64,000 bases of DNA from JACMRP01 sp047302465 (GTDB lineage: Bacteria; Bdellovibrionota; Bdellovibrionia; Bdellovibrionales; Bdellovibrionaceae): NCBI RefSeq assembly GCF_047302465.1, contig NZ_CP178621.1:1178001-1242000 (forward strand), given 5' to 3'. The notes under the pieces are model-generated. The model was given only the letters and a program-made list of their open reading frames with translations, was not told where the DNA came from and did no database searches. The position numbers and the translations under genes were made by a program. Positions 16,135 through 22,282 of the stretch are shown here, piece by piece; position 1 is the stretch's first letter; each line of letters opens with the position of its first letter.

Positions 16135-16344
16135 TCATAGTTTTGAATTCTCTTTGTGAGACACTCTGATTCTCAATACACGCTGTCTACGCCCTTTCTT
16201 GATGTCGAAGTTTTTTTCACGAATGCTTTCCTGATAGGAATCGCAGACTTCGCTGCAAAACACTTGAAAACAGGAATTTGATGAACAGCGAGAAGGTCGC
16301 CATTTGCATTCAGAGTGGTGCGCAGATTGGCACTGTGTGTGCAT
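16135..16344 (-). CDS. Possible small Cys-rich protein
   Basis: 69-codon reading frame from ATG 16344, antisense-free between two plus-strand genes. The N-terminal half is unusual, with six Cys and several His (CQSAHHSEC, RCSSNSCF, CSEVC), the C-terminal half basic (KKGRRQRVLRIRVSHKE). No ribosome site is evident and no homology is recognised, so it may be chance. Confidence 0.22.
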   Translation of the reverse strand: MHTQCQSAHHSECKWRPSRCSSNSCFQVFCSEVCDSYQESIREKNFDIKKGRRQRVLRIRVSHKENSKL

Positions 16345-16396
16345 TGCTAACAGGTATAACAATAACAATTAGGGGGGGGATCATAAGGGGGATCCA

Positions 16397-16960
16397 TTGA
16401 AGAGATCTAAAATATCTCTACTTGTACTTATCGCTAGCGGGCTCATGATGCTGCTGGCTTTCCAAAACTGCTCTAAAGTTGGATTTAATCCAGATAGCTC
16501 TTCTGCTGCATTCAAATCAGGTCAAGGTTCTGACGGTCGTACTCCGGGTGATGACGGTGCGATTGACGGTTCTCGACCAGGAGATGATGGAGCTATAGGA
16601 GGAGATCGTCCCGGAGACGACGGAGACATGACAGGACCGAATGGACCTGGTGATGACGATGTTGCAGGCCGAGATGATGACGAAGATGAGGATTCCGACA
16701 TCGAAGATGATGAAGACTGGTTATATATTCCAGGTGGTCGTGGCCACGTTCCAATGAGCTCTGTGGCAATTTGCCCTGCTGGCTCGAAGGACGAAGGTAA
16801 TCAGAAGTGTCCAATGTTCTGTTACCAAGGTAAAGACTACGTCATGCATAAGAGTTTGGCTCGCAACTACTTCGTGAAGAAATTCGATGAAGTACCAAAC
16901 TACGGTGGCGGCGCGGTTCCAGGAACTTGTGCTAACCCAGACCTAAAAATTAAAGACTAA
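16397..16960 (+). CDS. Small acidic lipoprotein-like protein with Gly-Asp-Asp repeats
   Basis: 187 residues from a TTG start with AAGGGGG 5 nt upstream; no in-frame ATG fits. N-terminus MKRSKISLLVLIASGLMMLLAFQNC matches the atypical LAxQNC ending seen in the 12442-13818 protein. Residues 40-90 are PGDDGAI/GDRPGDDG-type repeats merging into an Asp/Glu-rich stretch, again like that gene. The C-terminal 80 residues (VAICPAGSKDEGNQKCPMFCYQG) contain several Cys. Probably an exported surface protein. G-run-rich leader (eight G at 16372-16379) is notable. Confidence 0.78.
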   Translation: MKRSKISLLVLIASGLMMLLAFQNCSKVGFNPDSSSAAFKSGQGSDGRTPGDDGAIDGSRPGDDGAIGGDRPGDDGDMTGPNGPGDDDVAGRDDDEDEDSDIEDDEDWLYIPGGRGHVPMSSVAICPAGSKDEGNQKCPMFCYQGKDYVMHKSLARNYFVKKFDEVPNYGGGAVPGTCANPDLKIKD

Positions 16961-16990
16961 TCGTCTTTAAAAGAAACAAATCGAATCATA

Positions 16991-17026
16991 AAAGATCCGG
17001 GTGTAAAAACCCGGATCTTTTTTTTA
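16991..17026 (+). terminator. Strong intrinsic terminator
   Basis: 12-bp stem AAAGATCCGGGT/ACCCGGATCTTT with a 6-nt loop and a run of T to about 17025, downstream of the TTG-start lipoprotein gene. Confidence 0.95.
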
Positions 17027-17068
17027 TTTTCACACAAACTAAATTCAGAAATTTGAAAAGATGCATTT

Positions 17069-17082
17069 CTAACAAGTGTTAG
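17069..17082. promoter_or_regulatory. Palindromic site CTAACA-AG-TGTTAG
   Basis: Perfect 6-bp arms with a 2-nt centre, upstream of the small RNA at 17198. Could be an operator for the RNA's promoter. Half-sites (CTAACA, TGTTAG) recur upstream of the two GDD-repeat genes at about 16348 and 13934. Confidence 0.35.
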
Positions 17083-17197
17083 CAATCTTTGTCGCTACCT
17101 TTGGCATTCGCCTCATGCTGAGAATTATTTCGTTGTAAGTATGTGAACTCTCGATGTGTGCAGCGGCACGCTCTTCGCAATAGGTATAAAGTAACAA

Positions 17198-17264
17198 ACG
17201 AACTTCCCCCCAAGTTCACCCCCGAACCCAGGCTAGTCCCCCCTAAGCCTGGGTTTTTCTTTTT
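17198..17264 (+). ncRNA. Putative small RNA with two CCCCCC-loop hairpins
   Basis: Between two genes, a 6-bp stem GAACTT/AAGTTC (17200-17217) encloses exactly six C; then ACCCCC; then a 10-bp terminator stem (17225-17234 with 17245-17254) whose 11-nt loop again contains six C, followed by a T-run. A TATAAA box at 17185-17190 predicts a start near 17198, giving an RNA of about 67 nt. No open frame fits. C-rich loops of this kind in other bacteria pair with G-rich ribosome sites. The rest of the 388-nt gap (16961-17348) holds the two flanking terminators and the palindrome at 17069. Confidence 0.65.
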
Positions 17265-17293
17265 GGCGATTACACTCCTGAGTGTCTCAAAAA

Positions 17294-17325
17294 TAAAAAA
17301 GCCCAGTTGGTCACTGGGCTTTTTC
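17294..17325 (-). terminator. Terminator of the lipoprotein gene at 17349
   Basis: GCCCAGT/ACTGGGC stem (17301-17307, 17313-17319) flanked by A-run and T-run, so it can work on both strands; on the minus strand it follows the stop at 17349. Confidence 0.88.
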
Positions 17326-17348
17326 TAGGAGGGCCTTTTTACGTGATC

Positions 17349-18374
17349 TTAAAATTCGCCAACCAAAGTTCCGTAGCGAGAGGTCTCAAGTTCGAGGGTT
17401 CTCTTGCCGGTTGCAGGATTGTATTCGATGAAGCCAGCGCTGAAATCTTTGTCGTAAGACGGAATACAGAAGAATGCGCGTTTACCGCCAAAATAGATGC
17501 GGTTGCCGACGATCTCCGCTGTTACAGGACCTGGAGAGCTAGATTCACAACTTGTATTGCCCGCACCAACGTAAGAGCCACCTGACATGCCCGAGAAGCC
17601 TGCTTTGATGCCGACGTAGCCAGCAGCGTAAATTTGAAAGTTGTGGTAGTCAGAAATATATTTGAAGCCAGCATAAGTTCTCTCGCTATCTTTACGGTAA
17701 GACGATTTTACAGTAACTTCATAAGCGACAGCTCCATTGTCTTTGTAACGAAGAGGAACCAACTGAGACAAGTCATCAAGCTTCATCTTCTGAAGAAGGT
17801 TCTGTGTTTGATAGCAGCCCACGACGTCGAAGTTTCCTTGGATCTGCATACCATTTGGCGCAGTTAGATTCAGCCAGCCTTGATAACGCTCGTCTGTCGA
17901 AGATTTGACAGTGACTTCGCCAGACACATTTTGATTGTCTACTGGAAAAGTATCACCGCGTTTACCGACAGCCGCGCCGCCATAAACCGCAATCTTGGTC
18001 ACTGCCGCAGTTTTAGGAATGTTCACAGTCAAATATGAAAACTTAGTTTGATAAGAACTGCTGTCGATTAAAGAGTCGACGTTGCAAAGACCGCGAGGCG
18101 GGATCGTGAAAAAGCGCAGCTTGACGTTTTTGCCATCATCAAGATCGAGAGCCTCGACATAAGCGTATTCAGCCTTCGTACCACCTACTGTGACAGTCAC
18201 TTTGTTGGCATACGGAGAACCCGGAGCTGGAGCGTCAGGAGCTGCCGGCTTATCACCCGGAGCGTCTGGAATAACAGGAAACTTTGGAACATCGGAAGAG
18301 ACCGATGCGCTACAAGCGGTAAAAAGAATTACTGATGAAAACAGAAGAACTGTGTTTACAAATTGTTTTTTCAT
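17349..18374 (-). CDS. Lipoprotein of unknown function
   Basis: 341 residues. Signal peptide with canonical lipobox LFTAC at residues 17-21, then a Pro/Ala/Asp-rich linker (FPVIPDAPGDKPAAPDAP). The mature domain is rich in Gly, Tyr, Thr and beta-prone residues with four Cys and no recognised family; phrases such as VTVKSS repeat twice (about residues 150 and 230), hinting at two related beta domains. Has its own terminator. Probably outer-membrane anchored. Confidence 0.8.
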   Translation of the reverse strand: MKKQFVNTVLLFSSVILFTACSASVSSDVPKFPVIPDAPGDKPAAPDAPAPGSPYANKVTVTVGGTKAEYAYVEALDLDDGKNVKLRFFTIPPRGLCNVDSLIDSSSYQTKFSYLTVNIPKTAAVTKIAVYGGAAVGKRGDTFPVDNQNVSGEVTVKSSTDERYQGWLNLTAPNGMQIQGNFDVVGCYQTQNLLQKMKLDDLSQLVPLRYKDNGAVAYEVTVKSSYRKDSERTYAGFKYISDYHNFQIYAAGYVGIKAGFSGMSGGSYVGAGNTSCESSSPGPVTAEIVGNRIYFGGKRAFFCIPSYDKDFSAGFIEYNPATGKRTLELETSRYGTLVGEF

Positions 18375-18498
18375 AAAGACCTTTCGTTGGGGGTTGCTAA
18401 CCTTGTTTGACCAGATAATTCATCGACCTGGCAAAAAACCCCAGAAAGATCCTAAAAAACGCTGATTTAATGCGAACAACTTGTTCGTTCGCCAGAAG

Positions 18499-18522
18499 AG
18501 AAGGGGCCTCACGGCCCCTTTA
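18499..18522 (-). terminator. GC-rich hairpin after the alpha/beta hydrolase gene
   Basis: Perfect 8-bp stem AAGGGGCC/GGCCCCTT (18501-18508, 18513-18520) with a 4-nt loop, 9 nt beyond the hydrolase stop. Pyrimidine-rich but not T-only tail. Confidence 0.6.
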
Positions 18523-18528
18523 TGTCAT

Positions 18529-19416
18529 TTAATGTGTCGGTCGCCCTTCAGGGCTTGGGCGTCGGGTAGGACGTGCATATTCTTTTTTAGGTGCGCCCTC
18601 CTCAATGAAGTTCAGCAGGCCCTCATTGAACAGTTCAGGGGTCACTTGAGCAAAGCCGTGACTGGCTTTTGGATATGTCGTGAGCTTCGCACCTTTGATG
18701 AGTTGTGCTGTTTTTTCAGAGGAAATTTTGATAGGAACGATTTGATCGTCTTCGCCGTGGCAGACCCAAGTCGGAACATCAATTCTTTTCAAGTCATCAG
18801 TGAAGTCCGTTTCAGAAAACTGCTTGATGCTATCATAGATTGATTTGATTCCGCCCGTAATGCCCATGAGCCAGAAGGAGTCCACGAGTCCCTCGATCTT
18901 TTTGACGGTGAGGCGGTTAAAGCCATAGAATGCATCTGGAAAATCTTTAAAGTACTGAGCGCGACTTTCAGCGGTGTGTTTTCGAATATCATCGAAAACA
19001 TCCATTGGAATTCCATCCGGATTCGCCTCTGTTTTTAACATTAATGGTGGAACAGCATTTAAAAGAACCAATTTTGCGACACGTGAAGTGCCATGACGGC
19101 CACAATAACGTGTGACTTCGCCACCACCGGTGGAGTGACCAACCAAGATTACATCTTGAAGATCCAGATGTTCCATCACGGCTGACAAATCATCGGCGTA
19201 CTGATCCATGGTGTTGTTTTCAAAAGTTTGTGAAGAGCGGCCATGCCCACGACGATCATGAGCAATCACACGATACCCCTTTTCAAGGAAGAACAGCATC
19301 TGTGCATCCCATGCATCTGAACAAAGGGGCCAACCATGAGAAAACAAAATAGGTTGTCCATATCCCCAGTCTTTATAATAAATTTTTACACCTTCTTTAG
19401 TTTCAATATAACTCAT
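18529..19416 (-). CDS. Alpha/beta hydrolase, non-haem chloroperoxidase-like
   Basis: 295 residues, no signal peptide. Catalytic triad is visible: Ser in VGHSTGGG (about residue 95), Asp in CHGEDDQIVP and His in KASHGFAQ. Oxyanion-region motif FSHGWPLCSDAW and AHDRRGHGRSS fit the family of esterases also annotated as cofactor-free haloperoxidases. The C-terminal 25 residues (APKKEYARPTRRPSPEGRP) are a basic, Pro-rich extension not usual for the family. AAGGAG lies 8 nt before the ATG. Substrate unknown. Confidence 0.9.
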   Translation of the reverse strand: MSYIETKEGVKIYYKDWGYGQPILFSHGWPLCSDAWDAQMLFFLEKGYRVIAHDRRGHGRSSQTFENNTMDQYADDLSAVMEHLDLQDVILVGHSTGGGEVTRYCGRHGTSRVAKLVLLNAVPPLMLKTEANPDGIPMDVFDDIRKHTAESRAQYFKDFPDAFYGFNRLTVKKIEGLVDSFWLMGITGGIKSIYDSIKQFSETDFTDDLKRIDVPTWVCHGEDDQIVPIKISSEKTAQLIKGAKLTTYPKASHGFAQVTPELFNEGLLNFIEEGAPKKEYARPTRRPSPEGRPTH

Positions 19417-19516
19417 GGCTCATCTCCTTTTGGTTGAATACTTCAAAGGTAGAGGAGCCCTTGAGGGAAGGCTAAGAAAACCAAAAATCTTGTGAAAACT
19501 CACACTGGTGTATGCA

Positions 19517-20542
19517 CTATTGATCTAAAGGCAATGGGTACTTCTCGATCATCTCCTGCATGGTCGAACCATATCTGCCGTTTGGCACAATCATAGTGGC
19601 TTTACGCCAGTCCTGTGTTGCTAAGATAAAACGTCCTTGACCTATTCCGGGTGCATAGCTCCAGGTTTTATTGACCGCTTGAGCATTGGGCCAATAGTCA
19701 GCTCCGACATTTACTAAATACTTCGCAGAGCTTCGGTCATCCGTTCCACTTGCATTTTCTAGAACAAGCTTTGTCTCCATACTCACAAAGACGGCGCGAA
19801 CGTCTTGAGGAACTATTGTTGTTTGAGTTCCATAACCGTGAGCAAATACCGGATACTTTGGTTTAAAGGACAGCCCCCCTGAGGATTCGACGCGCGTACC
19901 GCCATCGGCAGAGAAAGCAAATGGATACTGCCATGAATCTGTATAAGGCGAAACATCACTCTTTACCAGACTCCACTTACGAGTAGACTCAGAGAGAACA
20001 AATATTTTCAAATTACGAAATTGCACACGAGTGTTTTTAGCCGTGTTTCCTTCAGCCTCAAAAACCTGCAGCCAAGAATTCAAAGTATAACACCATTCTG
20101 GTTTGGAAAATTCAAACCAACTAGGAATATCTGCGCCCGACGGAGATTGCATAATGATGACCGGATACTTTTGCCAATCATATCTAATAGACGGAATTTT
20201 TGCTTCATGGGACGTTGCCGTCTGACTCGCAACTATGGTCGCGATCGCCGGATTTGCAATGGTGACCGTAGGGCTTGATGCCGGTGTAGCAGTGACAGCC
20301 GGAGTTGCCGTTGGAACTACCTTTGGAGTTGGGGTTGGAATCGGTGTTGCTGTGGGAGTTACAGTTGGTCTCCGAATTGATGTTCTGGTGCGTGACGATC
20401 TGAGTTTCTCAGATGTCAAATCCTCTGAAGGTCTTTGTGAAGGATCTTGGAGTTCAAACTCCTTGCAGCCCGCGGTAAAAAAGAACATGCACAAGCCAAG
20501 ACTTGCGAAAGTCTTCAATAAATGATGATTTTTAATCGTCAT
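19517..20542 (-). CDS. Lipoprotein with Thr/Pro-rich linker
   Basis: 341 residues from ATG 20542 (AGGA 5 nt upstream); starts further upstream read through the intergenic region and would bury the signal peptide. Lipobox region FFFTAGC at about residues 19-25. A low-complexity linker of TPTATPIPTPTP-type units follows (about residues 55-105), then a globular domain with many Trp/Tyr (YDWQKYPVIIMQSPSGADIPSW, WCYTLNSWLQVFEAEG). No family recognised; the aromatic-rich beta pattern might suit carbohydrate binding, which is a guess. Confidence 0.75.
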   Translation of the reverse strand: MTIKNHHLLKTFASLGLCMFFFTAGCKEFELQDPSQRPSEDLTSEKLRSSRTRTSIRRPTVTPTATPIPTPTPKVVPTATPAVTATPASSPTVTIANPAIATIVASQTATSHEAKIPSIRYDWQKYPVIIMQSPSGADIPSWFEFSKPEWCYTLNSWLQVFEAEGNTAKNTRVQFRNLKIFVLSESTRKWSLVKSDVSPYTDSWQYPFAFSADGGTRVESSGGLSFKPKYPVFAHGYGTQTTIVPQDVRAVFVSMETKLVLENASGTDDRSSAKYLVNVGADYWPNAQAVNKTWSYAPGIGQGRFILATQDWRKATMIVPNGRYGSTMQEMIEKYPLPLDQ

Positions 20543-20769
20543 GTTTTCCTGCCTCCATTTTGTAATCACACTTTTTACGTAAACAACTGATCGGCACGAA
20601 TACGTCCAGCCAAAAGGAGAGCCGTGGTTGTCATCCAAAAACCATTGATGAGATAGAAAAAACTGTTTCATTTTTCCTTGCAAAAATAGAACATTAATTT
20701 TTCTTTTATACTCATTTTCCCTCTGTTGTACATTGTGGTCACAACACTTTCCTAAGACAAAGAGGCGCA

Positions 20770-20805
20770 TTTGACGTTTCGTCAAAGTGCAGTTTAAATC
20801 GGTGT
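20770..20805 (+). promoter_or_regulatory. Promoter plus palindromic operator of the TIGR02147 regulator
   Basis: TTGACG (20771-20776), 17-nt spacer, TTAAAT (20794-20799), ATG at 20806. A perfect 7-bp palindrome TTTGACG/CGTCAAA (20770-20776, 20780-20786) covers the -35 box, so a repressor, possibly the regulator itself, could block it. No ribosome site; predicted start of transcription coincides with the ATG. Confidence 0.55.
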
Positions 20806-21588
20806 ATGTCTACCAACAGAAATCGAATTCAATATCACGAAGTAGCAGCGTACCTAAAAAGTTTCTTGGATGCTCGTCGCTCGAAAAATCCAAGATACTC
20901 TTTGCGTGCTTTCGCGAGGGATCTGAAAACATCCCCAGGCCGTGTATCTTCTATTCTTTCAGGTAAAACTCTTCCTGGCAAAATTGTTAGAAAGCGTATT
21001 GTTACCGCGCTAGAGCTTTCGCCAAAAAATTCGGAGCGCCTTGAGTTTTTGATTGGTAAGTCAAAATACGAAAGAAATGATTCGCGCATTCCACACCAAG
21101 TAAGTGAAAAGAAATTTTCTTTTTTGCCGGACTGGCATCACTTCGCGATTTTAAATTTAATGGAAACTGTTTCATTTAAAAACGACAGCCGATGGATTTC
21201 AGAACGTCTGGGGCTGTCCGTGCCTGTCGTCGCTGAGTCTTTGAAGTGTCTTAAACAGATTGGTTTGGTTGAGGAGATCAACGGTAATCTTCAACCAACG
21301 CACAAGCATTTGACATCAACACATGATATTCCCTCGTCGGCGTTAAAAAATTATCAACGTCAGCTTATCAATAAAGCCTTGCAGTCACTAGATGCCGATT
21401 CTGTTGAGCTGCGTGATATTACATCGGTCATCATTCCAACCAATCCCCGGCAATTGTATAAGGCAAAAATTCTGGCAAAAAAATTTCGCCGCGAAATAAG
21501 CGAGCTTCTTGAAGAAGGCGAAAAAACAGAAGTCTACAACGTGTGCGTGCAAATTGTTCCGGCGACACTCATTTCAAAGTCAAATTAA
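20806..21588 (+). CDS. TIGR02147 (DUF4423)-family regulator
   Basis: 260 residues. N-terminal about 85 residues form a helix-turn-helix resembling this family (YLKSFLDARRSKNPRYSLRAFARDL, SPGRVSSILSGK), followed by the winged or DUF4423 part (LPDWHHFAILNLMETVSF, RLGLSVPVVAESLKCLKQIGLVE) and a C-terminal ligand or dimer domain (SVIIPTNPRQLYKAKILAKKFR). This family is abundant in Bdellovibrio and Fibrobacter and is of poorly known function. It heads a likely operon with a secreted protein (9-nt gap) and the RCC1-repeat protein. May be translated from a leaderless mRNA. Confidence 0.88.
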   Translation: MSTNRNRIQYHEVAAYLKSFLDARRSKNPRYSLRAFARDLKTSPGRVSSILSGKTLPGKIVRKRIVTALELSPKNSERLEFLIGKSKYERNDSRIPHQVSEKKFSFLPDWHHFAILNLMETVSFKNDSRWISERLGLSVPVVAESLKCLKQIGLVEEINGNLQPTHKHLTSTHDIPSSALKNYQRQLINKALQSLDADSVELRDITSVIIPTNPRQLYKAKILAKKFRREISELLEEGEKTEVYNVCVQIVPATLISKSN

Positions 21589-21597
21589 GGAGTCTCC

Positions 21598-22257
21598 ATG
21601 AAAGCATTCTTAGCAATTTTATTTTTAGCATCTGGATCGTTTTCTTGGGCAGATTCTACTGAGTTTGGAAATGGCGGCAGTGCGGTCGTTTGTACCCTCC
21701 CAATAAGAATGTATGATGCCGTTGAGGCGAAGGCACGATATGGCATGGAACCTGTTCTTCCAAAAGGGCCTAGTGCAGATTATTGCCAAAAACAGAATGA
21801 TAATTGCACTTTAGTGGCCAAAACTATCGTAAGCCGCTTGAAAAAAATGGACCCACAACTCGAGACAATCCTCCAAAGTTTAGTTAATAATTTTTGGAGT
21901 GAAGCCATGTTGACTTATTACGACCTCCTTCCAGTCCATGACACAGGAGTCGGTTTCATTGAGCGAGGGTGTGAACTTAAGCAGTTGGCGATACAGCATC
22001 GACCTTTATTTGAAGAAGACAGACGTTACTTTATCGATAGAAAAATTTGGGACCACATGTTCGATGATCAGAGAGCCGTTTTGATAGTCCATGAAGTGCT
22101 TTATAACTATGCCTTGCAACTACTTCCCGAGACGAACTCATCCGAAAAAATTCGCTATTTTAATGCATTACTACTGTCCAATAAAATCAGCGTACTTGCT
22201 CCCGAGAAATATCAAGTCATCAAAGCAAAAGTTTTTCCGACCACGAAGGGTTTATAA
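21598..22257 (+). CDS. Secreted protein of unknown function
   Basis: 219 residues with signal peptide (MKAFLAILFLASGSFSWA), AAGGAG ribosome site overlapping the end of the regulator gene. Begins with the FGNGGSAVVC segment common to many exported Bdellovibrio proteins of unknown role. A VLIVHEVLYNYAL stretch near residue 165 contains HE but not HExxH, so a metalloprotease is not supported. Lies between a regulator and the RCC1 protein, presumably co-transcribed. Confidence 0.75.
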   Translation: MKAFLAILFLASGSFSWADSTEFGNGGSAVVCTLPIRMYDAVEAKARYGMEPVLPKGPSADYCQKQNDNCTLVAKTIVSRLKKMDPQLETILQSLVNNFWSEAMLTYYDLLPVHDTGVGFIERGCELKQLAIQHRPLFEEDRRYFIDRKIWDHMFDDQRAVLIVHEVLYNYALQLLPETNSSEKIRYFNALLLSNKISVLAPEKYQVIKAKVFPTTKGL

Positions 22258-22282
22258 CGGCACGGATTTCGAGGTATTCAGG

